Notes under the pieces: model-generated | The model's database searches: none | What the model saw: only the letters and a program-made list of their open reading frames with translations | What the model was told of the DNA's origin: nothing | NCBI RefSeq assembly: GCF_036669915.1 | Contig: NC_089313.1 | Coordinates: 11,228,011-11,292,010 of the forward strand | Reading direction: 5' to 3' | Length of the DNA: 64,000 nt | Source of the DNA: Pocillopora verrucosa | Lineage: Eukaryota; Cnidaria; Anthozoa; Scleractinia; Pocilloporidae | Program-made: the position numbers and the translations under genes | Shown: in pieces, positions 24,497 through 34,619 of the stretch | How the letters are laid out: each line of letters opens with the position of its first letter | How positions within the stretch are numbered: the stretch's first letter is position 1

Positions 24497-25134
24497 ATGG
24501 ATATCAAAACCTTACTAAACAATCTTCATGAAGAGGTCTCCTGTTCTGTGTGTATGAACACATTCACTGATCCGAAAACGCTGCCATGTTTACATGTCTT
24601 TTGCCTGCATTGCTTGTACGGGATTCTTCAAACGAGTGGCCGCCACGATATCATCGTATGCCCTGAATGTCGAAAAGAGATTAAATTTCCTATAAGTGGA
24701 AATCTTGAGGATCTTCCAACTAACTTTCGCATCAACAGTCTCCTTGACGCGTTGGCCATCAAAGAGTGCAGTGCTAATGGAGTTAAGTGTGGAAATTGCG
24801 ATGTGAAGAGCTCCAAAAGCTTTTACTGCTTCCAATGTTGTATATTCTGGTGCGAGGCTTGCGTCATTGGCCACAATGTGATAATATCGATAAAGAACAC
24901 CGTGTATTAGCGCTCAAAGACTTTAAAGAACAAGATTTTCAACATTTTTGGAGGCGACCGGAACATTGTCGCAACCGTGGCCTCGAGCGTGAGGAATTGA
25001 AGTATTTCTGCAAAGATTGCTCTGTAGCAATTTGCTATTTCTGTGTTAACATTACTCATGTCCATCACTTCATTATGCTTTTGGAAGAAGCTGCAAATAT
25101 ACAAGGTACGGTCTGCGATCGAAAATCGCGGTAA
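24497..25134 (+). pseudogene. TRIM-NHL copy C, truncated and frameshifted
   Basis: Starts with the conserved GCCATGGATATC and encodes a complete RING and the first B-box-like zinc site. A one-base deletion near 24880 shifts the frame (first piece ends at 24910). The next frame (24787-25134) carries B-box 2 (HCRNRG, then YFCKDCSVAICYFC). Similarity to the other copies ends near 25127 at the start of the coiled coil. Filamin and NHL parts are missing. It is more diverged than copies A, B and D, so it is probably an older duplicate. The DNA that follows is unrelated until 43757, where TRIM 3' flank resumes. Confidence 0.87.
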
Positions 25135-26294
25135 TTAGATAAAAACGAAATATGTGACAACCACAGTCTATCGACTGTACGATTTTACGCCACTATCTGC
25201 GTCGGTGTACATACTGAAAGATTTTAAGCCGTTTACTGACGGCGTAAAATCTCTCAGTCTGTATATATATCGACTAGAAATATCACGCCGTTAGTTACTG
25301 GCGTAAATATTTAAGTATATATTTTACCGACTGAATGAAAAGGCAACCTTTTGTTGTTTATTGCTACTTATCATCCAATGGAAAACCGTACCCAGCAAAG
25401 TTTTTTTGACTTTCATGTAATGTCCACCCTGAAAGAAAATTTTATATGCGTTTATTTGCATAATAGGTCATAAATGAGATGACATAAAAAAATATTCACA
25501 TATGTCGGTGTCTTGCAAGCTGTATCAGGGGAAAATTCTCCAGCGATCAAAGCGAGTCATACAGGCCAAATGTCGTCAAATGTCTTTGTTGATCAGCCTC
25601 ATTATTATAGGTGTCGCAACGAAAAATCAGTCCACACAAGACCTTGTTTCTGTAATTGACAATCACATAGCCGCATCATACCGGTTTACAAATCTATCAG
25701 AGAATGTATGTACAACGTTTCAACCTTTCCGTAGAGGTTTAAAGAAGATTTCGACTTCTTGAAGAAATCTGAATAGTTTTATGATGTGGTAAACCAGTCG
25801 GACAGTAACATACATAATGCTCTACCGGAGCTTAAAATGAACGCTCAAAATGCAAACGGTTCTACAGTTCCTGCAGTTCCTGTGTCGTGATATGAATCCT
25901 TCATTGAAGCCAGCTTTCATCTTGCTCAGGACGATAGCTACTTCTGAAGAAGGGCGAAAATTAAACGCTTTAGGGAGTTTAAATCAATTAAATTATACGT
26001 TTCGCTCTTCAATGAAATCTCTCCAAACAGCATGATCCTGGTAATTTCTGAATTCCTAAATGCATGTCAATACATATTCGAAACTTCAATATTGGTCTTA
26101 TTGATATTATGATATATTATATGATATTGATATTGATATCATATGATATCCAATATGATCATATTGGACAGTGGAATGAGAAGGTCTCCATAGTGAGATA
26201 AGAAGCGACGGTCAAAGAGTGATGACCAGGTTATTGACGACTTAGTAAAAACTAGCCTGTAATTAGGGCCGGGTCGCATTACAAGGGGTATCGA
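25135..26294. other. Unique stretch without a recognised gene
   Basis: 25135-25330 contains several inverted copies of a GGCGTAAAATC/GATTTTACGCC motif around CGACTG boxes, suggesting a decayed foldback element. Frames at 25502-25762 and 25850-26035 match no family I know. An AT-rich palindromic tract of GATATTGATATCATATGAT type lies at about 26095-26170. The transposon described next starts at about 26295. Confidence 0.5.
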
Positions 26295-26302
26295 ATGGTC
26301 CT

Positions 26303-26437
26303 TGCGAGCAGTGTGTTTATTTTTGCGAGCACGAGCAGTTGTCAATTTTTCTTGCGAGCAGCGAGCACTTTAGAAAATACAGATGGCGAGCACCGAGCAC
26401 TTTAGAAAAATACAGATGGCGAGCACCGAGCACTTCG
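26303..26437 (+). repeat. Left subterminal repeat cluster (GCGAGCAC boxes)
   Basis: At least five boxes of GCGAGCAC/GCGAGCAG/CGAGCAC type within 135 bp. They include a tandem duplication of about 36 bp (AGATGGCGAGCACCGAGCAC followed by TTTAGAAAAATAC). The complementary cluster is at 31471-31609. Such clusters are typical transposase-binding regions near DNA-transposon ends. Confidence 0.7.
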
Positions 26438-26627
26438 AGTACTTCGTAAATTTTCCGTTAGCCGAAATCTCTTTTCTATTATTAGGAAGTAATAACTAAT
26501 AATCTGGCTGACACCTCCAAAAACAGATCGGTTTCAGTCACGTGATCTCATTTTAATTGGCCACCATATTGGTGCACATCCGGCTTGCCTGTAAACATAT
26601 GACACTAGTTGTGTGACTGTGATAAAA

Positions 26628-28790
26628 ATGGTTTTATGCGCGATTTTTGGCTGTGGGACCCGAAGTGGTCGTGATAAAGGAATTAATATGGCAAGGATAC
26701 CTTCGATTATACCAGTCAAGGAGAAGAAGTAGGGAAACTTTCCGAGGAGAGGCGAAACAAATGGATTTCTGCGATAAGTAGGGAAAACCTTACAGGCAAC
26801 ACGAGTCCATGGTAAACATTTATCTCAGGAAAGGCGGCTAAACTGTGGGATCGTTACGATCCAGATCGGGTTCCGACCCAAAATCTAGGTCATCAGAAAT
26901 GTGGTTCTGTCGAAAAGCTTCAAGCCGATCTTGAAGTTGCCACCAAGCGAGACGAGAGAGCCAGAGATCGTGAGCTGAAACGTGTCGCAGGAGAACGTGA
27001 AAGGTAGCCTCGGGAAGAAATCGAGTCCAAGAAACAAAAACTTGATGAACCAGGAGAAAAGGTTAGCAACATTTCCTTCGATGTCGAATCAGCAGTGGAA
27101 GTGGAAACTGAGAGAGTGAAACGGGAACAGCGACTCAAACAGAAGAGTTTGACTACCTATTTCACACCTTAGCTGTGAAACAGCCATGCGATGAAGCTTA
27201 TTTTGCCCATGACAATGACAAGGTTCGGTTTTACACTGGATTGCTTACCTATGATGTGCTACAAAGAATGTAAACAAATGTTTCGACATTTTTCATTAGG
27301 AAGTCTCCAACTTTATTTTAAGAATTTATTTCCACGCTGATGAAACTTAAGTTAAACATGCCAATGCAGGATCTTGCCTACCGCTTTGGAATTTCACTAT
27401 AAACTGTTTCGAGAATTTTCGGCTTGGATGGTTGTTTTTTTCTGTTTGTTTAGCACTTTTAATAAGGTGGCCAGAACGTGAGGATATGTGAGAACCATGC
27501 CTCAATGTTTCCAGGCTGTTTTTGGCAACAAAACTACAGTAATCAAGGCTGTGCTCTAGGAAAATTTTCAGGGCGCCCTTCGGGCGCCTAACCATGACAA
27601 GTAGGTCGCCCAGCCTTCCAGGTTGGTCGCCCGAATGATTAATTAATTATTGATTAATTAATTAATAATAATTGATTAATTATTGATTATTCTGGCCGAG
27701 GAAACCATTGCTGAATGACAATCTTTACTAATCCGTGACGTTTTGAAAGAGTAGCGTTGTATACTTCTTACAGTTCCAGAGAATCCGCAGAATTGCCAAA
27801 CAGTTTCATCTTTAATCTCTCTCGTTCAATATTCACTTCACCGGGCACGGGCGGCGAAGCGAGTTACTATATTTAGCAGTCACGTACTCTATTTTGGCGA
27901 ACTTGTGATATGTTAAAACCGCTAAGAAAATTTCTTCGAAGCTAATTAAATAAACACAAATTTGCATAAAGGACGGTTTGGTTTTATTAATCACGCGCTC
28001 CACTATTGAAACTGTTGAAAAACAAAAATTAAATATAAGCATCAACCACTTCAATAGAAAATTAGATCTTCAACACATGCTTGTGCAAAAATCGTGCAGT
28101 TTCTCACGGGCAAGGAAAAAATAATTTTTCGTGCTAAACCATGTGAAACAATATTACATAACACACGCGACAACTTTGAGCGTGAACAATTCTTGTTGTT
28201 GTCCTGCCGAATATTTTTTAGTTCTGCAAATGTCATCAAATTAGCAAGTAAAATTATAAAATGTTAGTTACAATCAGTTGCTCGCTTTATCGCGTCGTTC
28301 AATGGACAAGAAACCTGGGCCATGTACTATATTAATAAACCAGAAGAGAATCCACCGAAGCGAAACAGACCCATGACCTCACTTAATATTTAACCTAAAT
28401 GTAAAGATCACACAGGCTATTGATTGCACTGCGCTTTCAGCGCTTTTGCTTTTCGGGCTAACGGAGCCGGGGAGCACGATGGAGTTTCTTTTTGTTTCGT
28501 TCCGTTCCGTATCGTTTCTATACGTTTGCTGGTTTCGTTTCGGGTTTTCACACAAGCCGAAATCTATGCGCCCGGACGGGCGACCGCTTTTCTTTTTCAG
28601 TCGCCCGAGACCAAATGTTTGTCGCCTGAGGCGACCGGGCGCCGCTAGAGCACAGCCTTGGTAATTATCGACTGCTTTGAGGTGTTTATCTCTAGACCTT
28701 CAAATCTCATGGCCCGGGCACAAACTTTCTCCACCTACAAGAATCACAATACGGTCAAAATTTTCCTTAGTAATTATTAGTAGGATCAGT
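26628..28790 (+). pseudogene. THAP-DDE transposase remnant
   Basis: Starts at ATG with [18 protein letters not shown], giving the first CxnC pair of a THAP zinc finger. After a frameshift and stops the frame carries KLSEERRNKWISAISRENL, then VHGKH (the C of the expected C-x2-H is lost), AAKLWDRYDPDRVPT and a charged coiled-coil stretch ending in LTTYFTP. Further on are FYTGLLTYDVLQRM and FISTLMKLKLNMPMQDLAYR, then a helix-turn-helix-like TVSRIFGLD. The first catalytic aspartate lies in [10 protein letters not shown], followed by [12 protein letters not shown]. Downstream catalytic residues are absent. There are multiple stops and frame changes. A 1,117-bp element splits it exactly between GTA and ATT codons before IIDCFE; without that element and one target copy the frame is continuous. 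Confidence 0.8.
27544..28660. mobile_element. Nested 1,117-bp non-autonomous DNA element, 16-bp TIRs, 5-bp TSD
   Basis: The terminal inverted repeats are CAAGGCTGTGCTCTAG at the left and its exact complement at the right. The flanks carry GTAAT at 27539-27543 and again at 28661-28665. The join of left flank and right flank restores the transposase frame through FGNKTTVIIDCFE, which confirms the insertion point independently. Subterminal GGGCGCC/GTCGCC boxes repeat near both ends (27572-27640 and 28580-28645), and an AT tract of ATTAATTA type lies at 27639-27700. No transposase is encoded. A CAAGG-type terminus with a 5-bp duplication would fit a hAT-like group, but that assignment is uncertain. 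Confidence 0.88.
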
Positions 28791-29191
28791 ATGATTTTTG
28801 TTTTTGTGTTTTGTTTTTGTTGAGGGCTGTTATGTAAACTACTGGGCTACCAGTAATAATGTATTTCACCCTTGATAAAATAAAATATTTGTATTTGTAT
28901 TATTGTCACTACAAACCACTAATGAGTAGGAGATGACAGAGATTCCTGATGAAGTAACATATTTTTAATAGAGAGAATGACATGGTACTTAACATTTACT
29001 TATATTCTGACGTTTTTGTATGTAAGTCTGATAAGGCAGACTGTACGATTGCAAAGGATTTTACTGTACAGTCCATGTCCTAAAAAATTTAGTATTTTTG
29101 TCAAACTACTTTGACCATGCCATGATCACGTCCCAACCATGCAACATGATTTTTTTTTCATCTAATCATGACTTTGTTCTGTAAAAGAAGT

Positions 29192-31004
29192 TCAAGTGGT
29201 AGGGAAAGGAGTCATAACTCCTCCTCTAAGACAGTGCAGTAAATGTGGATGCTTCTGACTGAATGCAGGATTTTGTCCATAAACCAAACTTGTCGCAAAT
29301 GCTATTGAAAACACACCACAGTCAGAACCATTTGCTTGTTGTTGCACTGGAACACAGTGAATTCCCTTAAAGGCTGGTCCAGTCAAATCAAAAGCTAGTT
29401 CCCTCAACTCTTGAGTCACAGGGGATGAGAGGCTATCATAGACATCAACATAACCAGGAGGACTATTTATGTTACTAAGACATACCCAGTGACTGTTATT
29501 AATGTGGACTATTTGAATAAGTGGTCCAGTCATAATATTAAATTGTCAAACTGAGCCAAGAGTAGGCCTCTGAAATCCTTGTATGCCTTTACTGATTCCC
29601 CTCAGTATTATGTGCGCCTCATGTATGATTACACAGTCCAGCCATCCATTTGGGGAAGCAATTAGGCCATGTTCATGACGTCCCAGTCTTCCTTCTGGCT
29701 CATGCTTGTCACGAGGAGGCCTGTTTGTAATAACAGTTTTCAGAATTGTTACTTCAGTGCCAGAAACTGGCTGTGGGTTTAGTGACTGTTTTGTTGGTGT
29801 TTGTTGTGACATGTGTGACTGTTGGCCTGGTGTTGGTTGAGATGTGTGTGTGGTTGTTTGCTTCGTGTGTGTTGTGTTATGTGTGACTGTTTGCTTAGAG
29901 TGTGATGTGACATGTGTGACTGTTTGATTGGTGTTTGTGGTGACGTGTGAGGTTTGGCCTGGTGTTTTGTTGAGGTTTGTGTGACTGTTTGCTTGGTGTG
30001 TGTTAAGACATGTGAGTTTTGGCTTGGAATTTGCTGAGTTTTGTTTAGAGCCTCTTTTCTTAAATTCTGGCAAAGCTCTACATCTGTGGCATTACCAGGT
30101 CCTGGGAACAGTGTTGATACCCAAACAAGACAAGTGGAATTGCTGAATAGCACAACTTGGATTACAACACTTGACAGTATCCTCATCAGTTTCCTGTCTG
30201 CAATAGCACACTGCATCAACCAGTGGAACCCCATCCTCTGCAAGACTCTCTTCTTGTGTACCATTGAGCAAGTACCTCAGACAAAACACAAATCCTCCCA
30301 AAATTTTTGTAATCTGGGTCCAACTTTACTCCAGTGGTCTCTGTCTGGAAGAATTCTTTGTGATAGTAGCTTAAGTTCATTTGAGGAAACAGCACAAACA
30401 ACAAAGTAACAGTAGTTCAACTTAGTTGAAAATAGTTGTTGCTGAACCTGGTAATAATATGCGTGTGTGTGATGAGCAGTATGAATTCCCCAGCACTGTT
30501 ATTTTTTAGACAAGAGGAGGTCTTTAAAACATAAGAATTAAAATCACTGTTCTCTAAACAGAGGGGACACTTAATATCTCCACAACCTTTCCCACACCAA
30601 TCACATGAGCATAAAAAATCTGGGGTAGCATGCAACCAAGGATGCTCTTGATTAACAAAGAGACCACATTTGATGACTCTAAAGTTCTCATGAGTTTTCT
30701 TCATTGATTCCTCAGAAGCACAGATTGCAGAGGCTTCATGCTGGCACCCATGATGCACAGCCTTAGTATTTACTTTGTGCAGTGCAGGGTAACAAATCCT
30801 TTGTATCAGTGATTGTGATGGCAATGCTGGGTCTGAGTGAGCTACAGCCTTACTCTGTGAGGCACCAATCCTGCCTGCCCTATGCTTAAAAATGTTTGTG
30901 TCACTTGACTGTGCAATAGTGTCTTTTTGCACCTGATCAATTTGTTGGTTGGTCATTTGAATGTTGGTGCTTTGACAAATTTTTAGCAGCTCATTGTTGG
31001 GCAT
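29192..31004 (-). pseudogene. YqaJ-like exonuclease, PHD finger and C48 (Ulp1-like) peptidase gene, decayed
   Basis: Read 31004 to 29192. The YqaJ/lambda-exonuclease-like part has [15 protein letters not shown], the TPD box and a GDIKCP box (usually EIKCP), then, after a frameshift, [11 protein letters not shown] and YCYFVVC. A PHD finger follows (CYC, CCNPSC, FHLSC, then W-stop-CHRC). Next come a long T/H/Q-rich linker and a C48 domain with HW (NSHWVCLS), YD (VYDS), Q and the active cysteine in GSDCGVFS. From the PHD to the end one frame is kept over about 1.1 kb, with just two nonsense codons: TAA at 30092-30094 and TGA at 29546-29548. The upstream frame 31138-31347 (-) could be a 5' exon; no clear splice donor is visible. 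Confidence 0.78.
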
Positions 31005-31470
31005 TTTTAAGTTCTTCTCATCAAAACAAACAAATCAAACAAATCCATTACAGTCGAGATTTTTCGGCTAGGTAACACGTAATAGTCAGCATAAGGGGGC
31101 ACCAAGCTCAGCAATACAGGCTTTGTTTTGCATTTGCTTAGGTCAGGTAAAATTTTGCCATTTCCGCTTGCGTCGGCACTGGCACTTCCGGTTTCTGAAC
31201 GGGGCTTTTAGTAAAGACTTCGACCTGAATTCCCTTATTGAGGTTCTCTACCGTTTCGTCAAGGTCGGCTTTCATTTTTTTAGCGGATTTAAAGTTAAAT
31301 ATTTCGGACATGAGAGTGTTCCACCTTATTAGCAAAACTTCCCTCATTTGCGATTTTTCAAAAATTTCAAAATCGGGAAAAAAACATCAGAGACGCCGGT
31401 GTGCTTGGGTGGGGCTGACCAAATCTCGAAAAACCAAAGGAGCCCGCCGCTGGTCCCATTCAATTTAAGA

Positions 31471-31609
31471 GTGCTCGCAAAATTTGGCCTTTGCTCGAAT
31501 TGCTCGCCAAAATTACACGGGTGCTCACTTGCTCGTGCTCGCATTTTTTTGCAACTGCTCGCATGCTCGCATTCTCGTTACCATGTGCTCGATTGCTCGA
31601 AATCTCGTC
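31471..31609 (-). repeat. Right subterminal repeat cluster (GTGCTCGC boxes)
   Basis: At least eight TGCTCGC/TGCTCG/GTGCTCAC boxes within 140 bp, the reverse complement of the boxes at 26303-26437. It lies outside the start of the YqaJ gene and so marks the right end of the transposon. Confidence 0.7.
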
Positions 31610-31915
31610 AATCCTGCTTTGTAGTATATAAACGATAAATCATTTATGATATGGTTAAAACAAAAAGGTTGAAACATCGATCCTTACCTCTGGCTTCAGT
31701 CTCTCTTCAACAGTTCAGCCTTATCGGGAATACGCACGAAGCTCCTTGACAAGCATTTCGTTTACTGGTTTATTTTTTATCATATTTCATCGTCGCAGGC
31801 TTTCTGCTTGAGAGGGATACAGTTCCGCAGTTCAAACTGATACGATCTTTCATCTATTCACTTATTTCTTCAGCATCTACTGGTATATTACGAACTCACA
31901 AGGTGACCAGCTCCC

Positions 31916-32104
31916 AGTTGGCTTGATAGCTCAGATAGTAGAGTACTGCACCGGTATCGCAGAGGTCATGGGTTCTGATCCCGTTCAGGCCTGAATTTTT
32001 TCCCAGCCTTTAATTTCACAACTACTTAAGTTGGTGTATAACTGCAATAATCAATCGTGTTCATAGAAGCAGTGTCAGTTTGTAGAGCTCCTTTAATTTA
32101 TTCT
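31916..32104 (+). mobile_element. tRNA-derived SINE
   Basis: The head folds like a tRNA. It has an A-box-like TAGCTCAGATAG at 31927-31938, an anticodon-arm-like CTGCACCGGTATCGCAG, and a B-box-like GGTTCTGATCC at 31971-31981, with GGCTTGA paired to TCAGGCC as acceptor arms. It lacks the invariant T33 and has an altered A box and T-loop. It is followed by a tRNA-unrelated tail (CCCAGCCTTTAATTTCACAA). I read it as a SINE copy, not a working tRNA gene. Confidence 0.72.
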
Positions 32105-32150
32105 GCTTAATGTTGTAAGCTGGTTGCAGTAGCAGTTTTTCCACTCCACC

Positions 32151-32168
32151 GGGGGGGGGGGGGGGGGG
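32151..32168 (+). repeat. Run of 18 G
   Basis: A pure G18 tract following CCACTCCACC. It is a likely slippage and assembly-error site and a candidate quadruplex-forming tract. No gene is associated. Confidence 0.9.
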
Positions 32169-32191
32169 AAGAGGAAGAGGTACCTTGCAGG

Positions 32192-32939
32192 TTATGATCG
32201 TGCTTTCAATAAAAACGATCTGGAAATCTTAAGTTCTTCCAGAGGAGGTTCGGTGAATCGAGGATCATGTTCTTGTTCAAGGTCCTCTTCATCTGTTTCG
32301 CTTTCTTCAACACCCTTTATGCGCTCGAGAAATTCTTCATATTGTTCTTGGTTTAAATCGATGTAGAAGCCTTCGTCAGTAAACTTCACGTCTCCAACGG
32401 TACCAATCATATTCCTTCTCTCCACTAGGGCTGGGAACTCGTAATTGAATGCGAGACAATCTTCGGGATCGCTTACGTACACATGCACTTTTACTTTAGA
32501 TTCTGTTCTCTGCGGCGTTTTCCAAATAAAAAAGGTCTGCTGATTCTTTCAAATTTGGTAATGAGAACTATTTCGTCTTTCTTCTCAACACTTTCCTCCC
32601 TGCCAACAACATTTTCCTCGTCTCCTTCATCTGTTTTGCTTTTTCTTCTGGAATTCTTTCAGTGAGATCCTCCAAAGGAGCTGGATTGCTCAGAAATGTC
32701 CGACGCTTGTAGTCGCTGATGGGCAGAGTGCCTGGGTTATCCTTGGTCGACTTTGCTCTCACGCTCAGTTGTCGTGTGCCGTCACCATAGGTTGTAGCCC
32801 AATACCTGCTCTTTACCACATCCTCTTTGCTTCCTTTTCTTGCCACAGGGCAAGGGACCTTTAGAATTTCTTCAAAGCTAAACATCTCTTCAAGAACATC
32901 ACAATAGGAGTCTCGCAAGGTGAAATAGGTGAAGCACAA
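32192..32939 (-). pseudogene. Unrecognised two-part coding region (hypothetical)
   Basis: Two minus-strand frames in different phases read like parts of one protein. 32939-32568 probably starts at MFSFEEILKVPCPVARKG; it is basic, with SRYWATTYGDGTRQLS and PLEDLTERIPEEKAKQMKE. 32488-32192 starts near VHVYVSDPEDC; it is acidic, with EESETDEEDLEQEHD. About 80 bases with a frame change separate them, so this is either a small intron or a broken gene. I recognise no domain. The composition is protein-like and unlike the shadow frames nearby. Confidence 0.4.
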
Positions 32940-33261
32940 TTGCTAATTCGCTTGAGAGTTTCTTCTTCAGCAACAGAAAACCGATAGCGGAACTATTGAA
33001 AATTCATGCTGTCGGTTGGAAGCGCGAAAGCAACAAAGCATGCACAATGTACACGTTTACTTTCCAGGCAAAGGGGAAAATGAAGGCGCCATTTTGGCTC
33101 TTGTGAATGCGAATTTTAAAGTTTTTATCTAACGCACGTTCTGATTGGCTGAAACAGCGTGCTTTATCAAAGTAGAGATGCACGGAGTAACGGTGTAACG
33201 CCATCGATCAACATGATTTCTATAATTACCGAACATTTTCCAGGCAACTCTCTCTCGAATT

Positions 33262-33293
<32 letters not shown>

Positions 33294-34600
33294 TTACCTG
33301 CATGTCTTACATGAACTGTAAAACGTATATGAAAACGAGCGTCTTGGCTTCAATTAATACAGAACAACCTGTAGGTAACAGCTTAAATTACTATATATAA
33401 TATAATAGGCCTATAGCCCAAACACGGGTATATCCACAGTTTTCCTCTGTTCAGCTCTACGTCGAGAACTAGAAGAGTGACATTTAGAGCTCGAAAGTGA
33501 CATTTCAGTACATTAAAACACTTACCCGGTGTCCTAGCGGATGTGGACTCCCTTAGATTTGGACCTCCTGGTCCAAAGCCAGCGGATATGGGACCCCTTT
33601 ATACCCCCCTATAAAACTTATTTTGTTTAGTTTTTCCTCCATCATGTGAGATAGTGTGCTCAAGACTGCAAAGGCAACCTAATAATGTTCTTAGAGTATT
33701 GTCAAGCTATTCATGTAATCCTTTGTGAACCAATAACACTTATTGGAATAAAATACCAAAATGATCACTGCCTAAAGAATCGCCCAATTATTCCTCTATG
33801 TACCCCTGTACGTAACCCCCCTCCCGACCCTTTTCCTATCGTTAGCACTCACTTTCATACCGAAATTTCTAGTACGTACTTTATTGTGTTTTCTCCCATT
33901 TTTAAAGCCGCTAATAAACTAATGTAGGAGTTTGTATTGATGGCTCATATGAGTATTTAGGAATTCTGTGTCCAGAATCCAAAGAACGTCTTCAAAAAGT
34001 TTACATTACTAAAAAGATAAATTCATGATGGAGAAAAGACTGAAAAGCGGAAGTTTTGTAGGGGGCCTAAATCAGCGAGAGGGGATCCATAGCCGCTGTG
34101 ATACCGGCAGATAGCAACAAAAGAAACAAACAAGGGTTTGTGAACATGCCAAAGCCTAAATTAAGGAAATTATAACGTGAGCAGAGACAAAAATTACTAA
34201 AGAATAAACGAAATGGATCGTCCGAGCTTTTGAAGGTTTCACGTTTTAAGATTGTCATAAGCTCAAGTATGGTAACAAAACTGAAACGCAGTAAACACTC
34301 GCATGAATTATTTTTTTTAAAAATGCCTACCGTGGTAACCATATTATAATAAAACCCAACTTTATTTTTCAAGCCGAAAAAGGTCGCTACATCTTTACGA
34401 TAAATAAAAGAGGTTAATGCCACATACTCTTTGTAAAGCCTTATTTATCCCTTCCTTCTTCAGTTTGATTCCTTTATTTAGTGCGTTTCATTTATGAGAT
34501 CGAATTTTTCTTATTACGTGACGTTTCCTTTATTTACCCACACAGCCCCAACGGAGATTATTTCCCGAGGTCCTTCAGCATTTTTAGCCTAATCAAAACT
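32940..34600. other. Intergenic stretch, no gene recognised
   Basis: Contains a (TTTTG)n simple repeat at about 33260-33296. Short frames at 33004-33204 (-), 33685-33927 (+) and 34067-34423 (-) have no family resemblance. If the ROC-COR gene downstream has earlier exons, for example leucine-rich repeats, they should lie here, but I see none. Confidence 0.45.
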
Positions 34601-34619
34601 CCGGCACTCAATTGGAGGG

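Larger units (their letters stand above)
26295..31625. mobile_element. Decayed autonomous DNA transposon with THAP-DDE transposase and YqaJ-PHD-C48 gene (ISL2EU/PHIS-like)
   Basis: The boundaries are inferred from clusters of GCGAGCAC/CGAGCAC boxes at the left end and their complements (GTGCTCGC, TGCTCG) at the right end. Between them lie two convergent, damaged genes: a THAP-domain DDE_Tnp_4-type transposase on + and a YqaJ-exonuclease/PHD/C48-peptidase gene on -. A THAP transposase paired with a second protein carrying a YqaJ domain is the coding pattern I recall for ISL2EU-type elements of the PIF/Harbinger group. I cannot identify exact terminal inverted repeats or the target duplication, so the family name is an inference and the ends are good to a few tens of bases only. 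Confidence 0.6.

Noticed and set aside
25502..25762. Possible continuation of TRIM C (a loose KILQR similarity to the coiled coil)
   Set aside because: Only a few residues agree and neither the filamin nor the NHL pattern follows.
29779..30073. T/H/Q-rich frames suggesting a repeat protein
   Set aside because: This is the low-complexity linker between PHD and C48 domains read in two frames, not a separate gene.
31916..31994. A tRNA gene
   Set aside because: A box, B box and anticodon loop deviate from functional tRNAs (no T33) and a SINE-like tail follows.
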